Positions 6,369-12,933 of a stretch of 12,933 nucleotides of DNA are shown in pieces. The position numbers and the translations under genes were made by a program. How positions within the stretch are numbered: position 1 is the first letter of the stretch; each line of letters begins with the position of its first letter. Source of the DNA: an uncultured Bacillota bacterium (GTDB lineage: Bacteria > Bacillota_I > Bacilli_A > RFN20 > CAG-826); NCBI GenBank assembly GCA_946623775.1, contig CAMORJ010000039.1:1-12933 (forward strand). The letters are read 5' to 3'. The notes below the pieces were generated by a model. That model made no database searches. It had not been told where the DNA came from and saw only the letters and a program-made list of their open reading frames with translations.

Positions 6369-8333
6369 TTACTTGGCTTCGTGGAAGGTGACTAAGACTA
6401 AGTTGTTGCGCCACGTTTCGCTTGAATTGGTATAGCCGGAAGCGATGTGAAGCGTGTAGGCTCCATTGCCGACTTCGATGGTCTTCTCTTCGGTCTTGGC
6501 AGGGTCGTAGAGATTGGCGCGATATCCGCCATCTTCCGGTGCGGGGCCGAAATGGAAGAAGTAATCGTAACCGTCGGTGAGCTTGCCCGTCACGTCGAGA
6601 GTAATGGTCCAGATGCCCTGGGTCGCTCCTTCGCTGGCGGGGGTGAAGGTGACGACGGTGTCGGCGCCATGGTTGGAGATCTCGGTGTTGGTCTGCAAGT
6701 CTTCGCAATCGAGATAATACTGCTCTGCGTCGTTTTTGGCATAATCCGCGCCGGAATAAACGCCCGAGAGGGTGAAGACGGCTTTGTTATCGACAACTGC
6801 GATATCGACGCCTGTCTTCATGGAATAGTCTCCGCCCAAGAAGTTGACGAAGAGCAAGCCATTGCTCCAGTCGGAAGTTACATTCTTCTTGAAGGAGTAG
6901 ATGCCATCTGGTCCATTGACGGACTTTTCTTCGAGCCCGGCGAACCAGCTGACGTTGTGCTCGTTGGCGACTGGGTTGCCGTTTGGATCGAAGTGGAAGT
7001 GGAAGAAGTAATCTTTCCCAGCGGTCAATTTGCCGGTCATATCGAGGTAGACCTCGAATTTGCCGGCGCCATTGTTGTCGTCGATGAACTTGATGTTCTT
7101 GTCCGCGTTGAAGTCGGTGACGCCTTCCCAAGAGCCGAACGCCTGCATGTCGACGAGAAGCTTCGATGCGATGGCTTCGCCGGTCTTGTCGGTGAGGTGA
7201 TCGTATACGCCGGCGATGACGGCGTAGACTTTGTTCTCTTCGACCCTGATGTCAAAGCCGTTCGCGGTGACGGATGGAGTGGTAGTATCAGAAACAAGAA
7301 GTCCAGGGCAGCCCCAGAATTCTGTGCCTTGAGCGGAGCCCGGATAGACGACGAGGCGGTATTTCTTGGTTCCGATTTCGACGGATTTGTCGAAGGCGGT
7401 AGTGGGCTTCCAGTCGCTGGCCTCGCCTGCGTCTTGCCCCTCGGCATTGGGGAAACCGTAGTGCATGGTATAGCCGATTCCATTGCCGCCGGCGGCGTTG
7501 AAATCGGTGACATCAACCTCGAATTTATAATGGCCGGCGCCATTGTCGAGGTAGTTGATTTCGCTGGTCTTGAGGTTCCTGCTCCAGTCGGGCGCGCCGA
7601 GATTGGCGTTGTTCTGCATATCGAACATCATCGAGCCTTTGGCGGCTTCTTTGAGCTCGTCCGCGCTGTCAAAGCCAGAGTAATCGCCGGAGACGATGAT
7701 TTTGACTTTGTTGTCTTCGGTTTTGATGATGTCGACAGCGCCTTTGGTCAGATCGCCGACTTTGATGGTGTAAGAACTGGTCTGCCCGCCATAGGTGACG
7801 GTGACGGTCTTGGAGCCGGCCGTGGTCATATCGGGGGCTTCGACGCTGAAGGTGGTGACTTCCTTGGCTTCGGAAGCGCCGGTCATGACGGCTTTGACGA
7901 CGAGTCCTTTGGAATCGAACTCGGAGTTGAGCAAGAACGCTTTCTTGGCGCCGGTGGCATCGACTTCGATCGACTGGATGGAGGCCAAAGTGACGTTGAC
8001 GGTGACGTCTTCCGCCGGCATGGTGAAGCGGTAGATCGGATTGGAGCCGGAAGAGGGATTGATGACTTCCTTTTTGCCGGAAGCGGTGGTGTAAGAGACT
8101 TCGCCGACGACTTCGGATCCGGTCAATTTGATGCGGAAGGAGATGGTTTCGCCCGCTTCGGCTTCTTTGGCAAGGCGCTCGAACTCATAAGAGGAGCCGT
8201 TCTGCCAATTGATTTTGTATTTCTGGGATTGCTGGGTATTGTCCCCGCCATTGTTGCCATCGCCGCAAGAGGCGAGGGATCCGAGCAAGCATCCGGCAGA
8301 CAGCACTGCAACGAATAAATGTTTGATTTTCAT
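6369..8333 (-). CDS. Surface lipoprotein with Ig-like domain and three repeated beta-rich modules, likely glycan-binding
   Basis: 654-residue lipoprotein of no recognised named family. Signal peptide with lipobox LASC, so Cys23 is the predicted lipidated residue, followed by a Gly/Asn/Gln-rich linker. Residues about 38-118 form a small domain ending in FTMPAEDVTVNV, common in Firmicutes surface proteins. Residues about 119-193 resemble a group 3 bacterial Ig-like domain (FLLNSEFDSKGLVVKA, then AGSKTVTVTYGG). Three related modules follow at about 200-350, 358-495 and 506-650. Each opens with a motif like NKVYAVIAGVY or NKAVFTLSGVY, has a DxTGKLTxGxDYFFHF-type centre in the last two, and closes with a W....L.V strand. 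No catalytic motif is visible. The setting between two GH3 enzymes suggests capture of their substrate; that role is inferred. CTCCTTT at 8340-8346 (AAAGGAG on the - strand), 6 nt away, supports the start. Confidence 0.85.
   Translation of the reverse strand: MKIKHLFVAVLSAGCLLGSLASCGDGNNGGDNTQQSQKYKINWQNGSSYEFERLAKEAEAGETISFRIKLTGSEVVGEVSYTTASGKKEVINPSSGSNPIYRFTMPAEDVTVNVTLASIQSIEVDATGAKKAFLLNSEFDSKGLVVKAVMTGASEAKEVTTFSVEAPDMTTAGSKTVTVTYGGQTSSYTIKVGDLTKGAVDIIKTEDNKVKIIVSGDYSGFDSADELKEAAKGSMMFDMQNNANLGAPDWSRNLKTSEINYLDNGAGHYKFEVDVTDFNAAGGNGIGYTMHYGFPNAEGQDAGEASDWKPTTAFDKSVEIGTKKYRLVVYPGSAQGTEFWGCPGLLVSDTTTPSVTANGFDIRVEENKVYAVIAGVYDHLTDKTGEAIASKLLVDMQAFGSWEGVTDFNADKNIKFIDDNNGAGKFEVYLDMTGKLTAGKDYFFHFHFDPNGNPVANEHNVSWFAGLEEKSVNGPDGIYSFKKNVTSDWSNGLLFVNFLGGDYSMKTGVDIAVVDNKAVFTLSGVYSGADYAKNDAEQYYLDCEDLQTNTEISNHGADTVVTFTPASEGATQGIWTITLDVTGKLTDGYDYFFHFGPAPEDGGYRANLYDPAKTEEKTIEVGNGAYTLHIASGYTNSSETWRNNLVLVTFHEAK
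6384..7736 (-). repeat. Three tandem copies of a roughly 140-residue module in the 654-residue lipoprotein
   Basis: The copies span about 7284-7736, 6849-7262 and 6384-6818. Shared landmarks in order are: an opening strand (EDNKVKIIVSGDY, EENKVYAVIAGVY, VDNKAVFTLSGVY); a D-rich middle such as LLVDMQ or MMFDMQ; a GxGxxxxxLDxTG-type strand; a FHF or MHYGF core; an Ile/Val-Gly strand; and a terminal Trp followed by L.V. Copies 2 and 3 are closest in the centre. Protein-level repeats; no long DNA identity was noticed. Confidence 0.65.
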
Positions 8334-8350
8334 AGTTTTCTCCTTTGTTT

Positions 8351-8380
8351 GCCCCTCCCCAAATTGAATCAGGGAGGGGC
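8351..8380 (-). other. Intergenic stem-loop between the two lipoprotein genes
   Basis: Perfect 9-bp G/C-rich stem GCCCCTCCC (8351-8359) with GGGAGGGGC (8372-8380) and a 12-nt loop, in the 66-base gap. On the - strand it is followed by AAACAAAGGAG, which is the ribosome binding site of the next gene, and has no U-tract. It is more likely a stability or processing hairpin at the 3' end of the 810-residue gene than a full terminator. Confidence 0.5.
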
Positions 8381-8399
8381 CTAGATTGTTATCGGATTA

Positions 8400-10832
8400 T
8401 CAGTTTGCCCAGCTGGCGGCCTCATAAGAGGAGATGCCAGGGCAGCGATAGAAGTTGTCGGTTTTGTTCCAAGCGGTGTCGAAGCTTGGTTCTGCATCGC
8501 CAGCCATACGGGCAAGTTTGAAGCCGACGATGGTGTTGTTGGCGGAGAAGGTCGCTTTGGTCGCATCTTCAGCATCGAAGGTCAAAGGCGCCCATTGCCC
8601 CGATCCTTCGTCTGGTCCCCAAACCCAGGCATAGAGTTTGGCGCCATCGTTGGCGATCCAATCAGGCAGGCCTGCGATTTCCCAGGTCTTTGCGACGCCA
8701 GTTTCGGTGACGACAAGGCCGACGGTGCCCCAGAATTCCTTCGGATTACTGGATCCAGGGACGTTCATGATGCGATAAGTCCTGCCGCCGATGACGACGG
8801 AACTGTCGAGCGCGGTCGCGAGCTTCAAATCAGTGGAAGCGCTGGCAAACCAGCCGAAGTGGGTGGTATAGGCGAAGTTTTCGAGTTCGCTGACATCGAT
8901 ATCGATTTGCCATTGTCCATTCTCGGCGGTCAAAACCATGGGGAGCTTGAAACGCACATAGCAGTTCCAAGTATCGTTGATGAAGTTGCCGTTGCTCTCA
9001 AAGTCGAAGTAACGGTCGATCAAAGCGATTTGCTCATCGGTGCAGGTGTAGGTTCCGCTGATGCGGAAGATGGCCTTGCTTTCGACTTCGACGATTTCGG
9101 CTGCGCTGGTGACGACTTGGTCGGCAGTGACGGCGCTGGAAACGGTGATGGTGGGAAGGCCCCAAGAACCGTCATCGGCAGGATTGAAGGAATAGGTTTT
9201 GATTCCGACGGTGATTTCGGCGGCTTGGCCAGCGATGTGAACATCGTAGGCGCGGCCTGCGTTGTCGCCGCTGGCTTGGACGCCGATGCCCATTTTGCCC
9301 ATCCAAGGATCGGAAGGGGTCAAGGCAGTGACATCCATCTTGATGATGAGGGTGCCGGCGGTGGTGGTATCGAAACTTAAGGCATTGTCTTTATTGGAGC
9401 CGTATTCGATCCACGGCCAGGATCCGCCATGGAGCTGCCATGCGCCTTGCCAATCAAGGGCAACGACTTCAGCGGCAGTGTATTTGGTGTATTTGACGGT
9501 GTAGGAGAAGACGGCTTTTCCTTCTTCGACGGCTAAGGCACCGCTTTCGATCGTGGTGCTTGCGACGCCGTTATCGACGATATTCAAAGCTGGAAGATTC
9601 CAGTTGGCTTCGCCGCCATCGGGCTGGAAGGTGTAGACCTTGTCGCCGATGGTGATTTCGGCATTCTCGCCGGTGACGTGGACGTCTTTGGCTTTGCCTT
9701 TGTTGTTATCGGCGGTCTCGGGGTTGACGCCGACGCCGAGTTTACCGGTGTAATGGTTGACGGGCAAATCGGTGACGTCGAGCTTGATGGCGAACTTGCC
9801 GGTTCCCTCTTCGGAAATAGCAAGCGCATTGGCTTTGCCTTCGCCATAATCGACCCAATCCCAGTTGCTTCCTCCGGCATTCATGTTGCCTTGGAAACCG
9901 CCTTGCCAATCGAGGGCTTGGATTTCGGCGAAGGTGTAGTTTTCGTATTCGCCATGATAGGTGACGATGGCTTTTTCGTTTTCGACGGCGATGGAAGCGG
10001 TCTTGAGCTCATAGGTTTTGACGGGCTCGGGCGCAACGTAATCGCCGGTGATGACGAGGCGGACGTTGCCGGAGAACAAGGTGCGGAAGCCGATGTTCTT
10101 CTGGGTCAAGGTGATGACGTTCTCGCCGGCGGGCATATCGAAGGAGGTCAGATAAAGGTCTTTGGCCAAAGATCCGGAGGTGCCGGCTTCCATGCCGTTT
10201 TCGCGCATGGTCTTGCCATTCTTAAGCGGCGAATCGACGCCGTTGATGGCGATGGCATAACGCCAAGGATCCTCGGTGGCCTGGTCGGGGTTTTGATGGG
10301 TGTCATCATCAAATGGCTCGCCGGTGATGGGGTTGGTCGGATGGACCGACTTGTTCATATTGAAGAGGTAGCGGTCCAAATGATCGTCATAGGAGCACTG
10401 CGCGCCGATGTAGAGATCGACTTTCTTGCCTTCCGGAAGGGTGAACTTCCAGCTGACGGATGCGCCTTTGCTGAGCTTGAGGACGGTTCCGCCGTTCTCG
10501 TTGTAGGCAGTGCCTTCGATGTTGCTGGAGACGGGCTTGGAATAGGAAACGAGTTCGCATCCAGAGCATCCATCGATCTGATAATCGGTGCCTTCGCCGG
10601 TTTTCGCCCAGGTGTGCTCCGTGTGGGGCTTGGGAGTGCTGCTGCTCGAGGTCTTGGAATCGGACTTGGAGCCGGTTTTGGAGGACGTAGCAGTCTTGGA
10701 GTCCGTCTTCGTACTGGTTTTGGTGCCGGAGGAAGGGACATCGGATGGTGTTGTTGCGACGGGTGAAGACTCGCCACCGCAAGATCCTAGCAATAAGAGC
10801 GAGCTTGCGATTAACAATAATGATTTCTTCAT
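8400..10832 (-). CDS. Multidomain surface lipoprotein with carbohydrate-binding-like modules
   Basis: 810 residues, no recognised named family. The signal peptide ends in lipobox LGSC, so Cys18 is the predicted lipid anchor. A Ser/Thr/Lys-rich spacer (about 31-67) lifts the rest off the membrane. An HxxH...CxxC cluster follows (His70, His73, Cys89, Cys92). Residues about 95-265 look like a jelly-roll carbohydrate-binding domain, with TVLKLSKGASVSWKFTLPEG early and DMPAGENVITLTQ at 232-244. Three repeated modules occupy about 272-418, 427-563 and 575-710; the first two carry ALDWQG and W.W(V/I)(D/E)YG. The C-terminal 95 residues (AKLYAWVWGP at 731-740, then FKLARM and TAWNKTDNF) resemble starch-type carbohydrate-binding modules. 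No enzyme motif is seen. The inferred role is glycan capture for the flanking GH3 enzymes. CTCCTTT at 10838-10844 (AAAGGAG on the - strand), 5 nt away, supports the start. Confidence 0.85.
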   Translation of the reverse strand: MKKSLLLIASSLLLLGSCGGESSPVATTPSDVPSSGTKTSTKTDSKTATSSKTGSKSDSKTSSSSTPKPHTEHTWAKTGEGTDYQIDGCSGCELVSYSKPVSSNIEGTAYNENGGTVLKLSKGASVSWKFTLPEGKKVDLYIGAQCSYDDHLDRYLFNMNKSVHPTNPITGEPFDDDTHQNPDQATEDPWRYAIAINGVDSPLKNGKTMRENGMEAGTSGSLAKDLYLTSFDMPAGENVITLTQKNIGFRTLFSGNVRLVITGDYVAPEPVKTYELKTASIAVENEKAIVTYHGEYENYTFAEIQALDWQGGFQGNMNAGGSNWDWVDYGEGKANALAISEEGTGKFAIKLDVTDLPVNHYTGKLGVGVNPETADNNKGKAKDVHVTGENAEITIGDKVYTFQPDGGEANWNLPALNIVDNGVASTTIESGALAVEEGKAVFSYTVKYTKYTAAEVVALDWQGAWQLHGGSWPWIEYGSNKDNALSFDTTTAGTLIIKMDVTALTPSDPWMGKMGIGVQASGDNAGRAYDVHIAGQAAEITVGIKTYSFNPADDGSWGLPTITVSSAVTADQVVTSAAEIVEVESKAIFRISGTYTCTDEQIALIDRYFDFESNGNFINDTWNCYVRFKLPMVLTAENGQWQIDIDVSELENFAYTTHFGWFASASTDLKLATALDSSVVIGGRTYRIMNVPGSSNPKEFWGTVGLVVTETGVAKTWEIAGLPDWIANDGAKLYAWVWGPDEGSGQWAPLTFDAEDATKATFSANNTIVGFKLARMAGDAEPSFDTAWNKTDNFYRCPGISSYEAASWAN
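8703..10019 (-). repeat. Three repeated modules in the 810-residue lipoprotein
   Basis: The copies span about 9579-10019, 9144-9554 and 8703-9110. Openings are VENEKAIVTYHGEY, VEEGKAVFSYTVKY and EVESKAIFRISGTY. Copies 1 and 2 share LDWQG, a tryptophan pair before YG, NAL, an acidic-flanked I.(L/M)DVT strand, GK(L/M)G(V/I)GV, and AEIT(I/V)G..(V/T)Y(T/S)F closing with W.LP. Copy 3 instead ends in VVIGGRTYRI and EFWGTVGLVV, close to module 1 of the neighbouring lipoprotein. Confidence 0.65.
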
Positions 10833-10879
10833 GAATTCTCCTTTCTTTTATTTCATGAATCGAATCCAGATTTTGGGGT

Positions 10880-10900
10880 GGAAGCCATGATTAGGCTTCC
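10880..10900 (-). other. Stem-loop spanning the stop codon of the upstream GH3 gene
   Basis: Perfect 7-bp stem GGAAGCC (10880-10886) with GGCTTCC (10894-10900) and a 7-nt loop. The TAA stop (10891-10893) lies in the loop. On the - strand the following bases are ACCCCAAAATC, with no U-tract. A T-run is present on the + strand side, but no + strand gene ends here. It fits the pattern of one hairpin per gene end in this cluster. Confidence 0.45.
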
Positions 10901-12933
10901 TTTTTCTTGAACGGGATGAAGGTCAAGGCGATGAGGGCCAAGCCAATCACTCCCAGTCCGATGCCGCCGAAGGTGATGAGGTTGCGGCCCCAGGGGATGA
11001 AGGTGGCGTCGGCGACGCTGACGTGGATGAATCCATCATCGGGGTGAGCTTCGTATTCGGCTTTGCGGTAGGCGGCGTTCAAATACATGTAGAGATTGCG
11101 TTTGACCGCCTCTTTCAAGGCGTTGTTGAAGGTCTTGGAACTGGTTTCGAAGTGGAAGTTGCCATTGCTTTGGTAGCCATCCATCCAGAGGGTTCCGCCA
11201 GCGCGGAGCGCTTGGTCCATGTTCATGAAGTTCTGATGGTCGGAATAGTCGGTGAGGATGGCGCCTTTGTAGCCCCATTCGGTCTCGAGGACTTCCTTGA
11301 TGAGGTTCTTATGGCCGCCAGCCCAGGTCGCGCCTAGGCGGTTATAGGAGGTCATGATGCCGGTGAGCCCGCCTTCTTCGATGCAGATGCGGAACGGGAC
11401 GAGGTAATTCTCGCGGAGGTTCTGCTCGGTGAGCCAGGTGTAGAGGCCGTCGCGGCAGATTTCCTGCTCATAGCAGATGAAGTGCTTGAGGTAGACGTAG
11501 ATGCCGTTATTGAGCATGCCGCGGATGACTTGGGCGCCTGCTTTGCCGGAGAGGATCGGGTCTTCGGAATAGTATTCGTAGTTGCGTCCGCAGAAAGCGG
11601 TGCGGTGGAGGTTGACGCCGGGGGCGTAGAGGCCATCGACCGCGCTGGAGATGGCATCGAGCCCCATCTGGTAGCCGAAGTGGTACTGCAATTCCTGCGA
11701 GAAGGTCTGGGCCAAAACGGTGGAGTTGGGGTAGCCGACGTTGCTCTTCCCGAATTCGGTATTGAAGGAACCGACCTGGTTCGGGCCATCGAATTCGCTG
11801 GTCGCGGGTTTGTTGATGGAAGGGAGCGAGCGGTTCTGGCAATAGCCGTGGAGGACGGATTGCTTGGCTTGGTTGGCGGGGATGACGGCTAAGACATCGT
11901 CCCATTCGGGGGCGTCGAAGTCTTCGCCGAGGAGCATGCCGAGCTCATTGGGCTTGGCGTTGCCTTTGGTGCCGATGTCGCCGCTGCAGATGTCATAGGA
12001 TTTTCCGGAATCCCAGGCGACATCGGGCAAAGTGTTGTCGATGTCGGCATCGGCCATGGCCGCGGTATAGAGGGCGACGTTTTTGATGGCATCGCTCATG
12101 TTGCGGTTGTTCGCCATTTTGGTGGAGAAGGTTCCGCTGAAGTTGGCGCGGCTTAGATAGGTGATGTTCTGATTGGAGTTGGATCCGTCGAGGGCGATGC
12201 CGTCGCAGATATGCTCGGCATCGAACTGGTTGTGGACGGGCTTGCCGGTGATGAGGTCGTTCTCGACTTTGACGGTGTCGGCGACTTTGTAGGTCACGCT
12301 GTTCTGGGCGCCTTCCCAAGCGACGTGGGAATTCTGGCGGATCGAGAACTTGTAGTTGCCCTTTTCGAGCTCATAGCCCTTGAAGCCGTTGGAGTTCTTG
12401 TCGTAGGCATCGTAGGAGAGGATGTCGCTGGCTTTGACTTTGATGACGATTTCCTCGCTCTCGTTGGGGGCGAGCAATTTGGTTTTGCCATAGCCGACCA
12501 GGTTGGCGGCGGATTTCTCGATGCCGCCTTTGGTGTAAGGAGGCTCGGCATAGAGCTGGACGACTTCCTTGCCCTCGGCTTTTCCGGTGTTTTTGACGAC
12601 GACGCGGAATTCGATTTCGCTGGTTGGGGTGATGTTGGAATTGTTGGGGAGGGAGACGCTGGAAAGGCTCTGGCTGAAGGTGGTGTAGCTTAAACCATAG
12701 CCAAACGGATACTGGACGACGCCGTCATATCCATCGCCATAGTCATTGTGGATATTGGAGAAATATCCCTCGGCATCGGCGGTTTCGTAGAATTTGTATC
12801 CGACGTAGATGTCTTCGCCGTAATCGACGAAGGAGCATAGCGGATAGGTGGCGGAGCCGGAGACGTTGCCGTAGTTTGTGCCATCGGCGGGATAGACGCC
12901 GCTGGAATTGGTGTATCTTCCCTGGGTCACGCC
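10891..12933 (-). CDS. GH3 glycoside hydrolase with permuted domains, 5' end beyond the window (partial)
   Basis: The last 680 residues of a GH3 enzyme; the frame runs open off the right edge (GGC at 12931-12933), so the apparent GTG start at 12928-12930 is internal. Numbered from that GTG, the fragment holds PFGYGLSYTTF (75-85), an Fn3-like domain (about 86-215), a linker containing ITYLSRANFSGT, and the catalytic barrel (about 375-620): SEFDGPNQ at 378-385, GRNYEYYSEDP at 448-458, LKHF at 481-484, and nucleophile Asp561 in KGAILTDYSDH. A C-terminal membrane helix (about 650-673) ends in basic residues. The missing part should hold the GH3_C domain with the acid/base Glu. Paralog of the gene at 3360-6254, sharing YETADAEG, YGDGYDGVVQ and TKGGIEKSA or IKGGIEKSA, but diverged enough to suggest a different substrate. 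The stop is 58 bases before the next gene's start. Confidence 0.93.
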   Translation of the reverse strand, partial: GVTQGRYTNSSGVYPADGTNYGNVSGSATYPLCSFVDYGEDIYVGYKFYETADAEGYFSNIHNDYGDGYDGVVQYPFGYGLSYTTFSQSLSSVSLPNNSNITPTSEIEFRVVVKNTGKAEGKEVVQLYAEPPYTKGGIEKSAANLVGYGKTKLLAPNESEEIVIKVKASDILSYDAYDKNSNGFKGYELEKGNYKFSIRQNSHVAWEGAQNSVTYKVADTVKVENDLITGKPVHNQFDAEHICDGIALDGSNSNQNITYLSRANFSGTFSTKMANNRNMSDAIKNVALYTAAMADADIDNTLPDVAWDSGKSYDICSGDIGTKGNAKPNELGMLLGEDFDAPEWDDVLAVIPANQAKQSVLHGYCQNRSLPSINKPATSEFDGPNQVGSFNTEFGKSNVGYPNSTVLAQTFSQELQYHFGYQMGLDAISSAVDGLYAPGVNLHRTAFCGRNYEYYSEDPILSGKAGAQVIRGMLNNGIYVYLKHFICYEQEICRDGLYTWLTEQNLRENYLVPFRICIEEGGLTGIMTSYNRLGATWAGGHKNLIKEVLETEWGYKGAILTDYSDHQNFMNMDQALRAGGTLWMDGYQSNGNFHFETSSKTFNNALKEAVKRNLYMYLNAAYRKAEYEAHPDDGFIHVSVADATFIPWGRNLITFGGIGLGVIGLALIALTFIPFKKKEA

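Noticed and set aside
6447..8318. A 623-codon + strand open frame opposite the 654-residue lipoprotein gene
   Set aside because: Its product is a monotonous Gly/Val/Asp/Glu/Ala-rich sequence without domains, as expected from the antisense of a GC-rich gene. The opposite strand has a signal peptide, lipobox, ribosome binding site and repeated domains.
9678..10766. A 362-codon + strand open frame opposite the 810-residue lipoprotein gene
   Set aside because: Same antisense artefact: low-complexity product, no ribosome binding site of note, and the - strand gene is well supported.
12928..12930. GTG near the right edge as the start of the upstream GH3 gene
   Set aside because: The frame continues open to the window end, and the paralog has about 300 further N-terminal residues, so the gene is simply cut by the window.
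1..12933. Mycoplasma-type code (TGA as Trp), tRNA, rRNA, CRISPR array or insertion sequence
   Set aside because: Trp is TGG throughout and TGA terminates the kinase gene in a sensible ATGA overlap. No cloverleaf, rRNA segment, spaced short repeats, transposase or terminal inverted repeats were recognised.

Overview
The window looks like a stretch of chromosome from an uncultured, gut-type Bacillota (Firmicutes) bacterium, possibly from a Mollicutes-related Bacilli or Erysipelotrichia lineage. The support is indirect: Gram-positive Shine-Dalgarno sites (AAGGAGG, AAAGGAG), lipoprotein and membrane anchors in place of outer-membrane export features, a Bsn-like surface nuclease, and GH3 glycosidases with the permuted domain order known from rumen and gut Firmicutes. 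Tryptophan is read from TGG and TGA is a stop, so the code is standard. The taxon is inference; no rRNA or tRNA is present.

Left part, + strand. A surface endonuclease I-family nuclease (130-1545) has a signal sequence, a C-terminal membrane helix and a lysine-rich tail. An AT-richer two-gene operon follows (about 1617-3271). Its first gene encodes a compact HipA/CtkA-type Ser/Thr kinase. Its second overlaps by ATGA and encodes a 258-residue partner. The partner's first half looks like the HipA N-terminal subdomain (HipS-like). Its second half looks like the tail of a serine-resolvase catalytic domain plus the resolvase HTH. A perfect 18-bp palindrome lies directly upstream. I read this pair as a candidate toxin-antitoxin module of unusual architecture and as the most interesting item in the window.

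Right part, - strand (12933 to 3360). This is a cell-surface glycan-utilisation cluster, read in the order: GH3 enzyme (cut by the window's right edge), 810-residue lipoprotein, 654-residue lipoprotein, complete GH3 enzyme (964 residues). In the complete enzyme the order is GH3_C domain, Fn3-like domain, catalytic barrel, with a membrane helix at both ends. The two enzymes are clear paralogs flanking the two lipoproteins. Each lipoprotein carries three copies of a roughly 140-residue beta-rich module that I do not recognise, with cross-similarity between the two proteins. The likely division of labour is glycan capture by the lipoproteins and exo-hydrolysis by the membrane-tethered GH3 enzymes. 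No transporter or regulator gene is in the window.

Every gene end in the cluster has a stem-loop. Only the last (3291-3326) has a U-rich tail, so it is the likely terminator of the whole unit; it also separates the cluster from the convergent kinase operon. A possible internal promoter with an overlapping inverted repeat precedes the complete GH3 gene. No CRISPR array, insertion sequence, tRNA or rRNA was seen, and no gap between genes exceeds about 130 bases.
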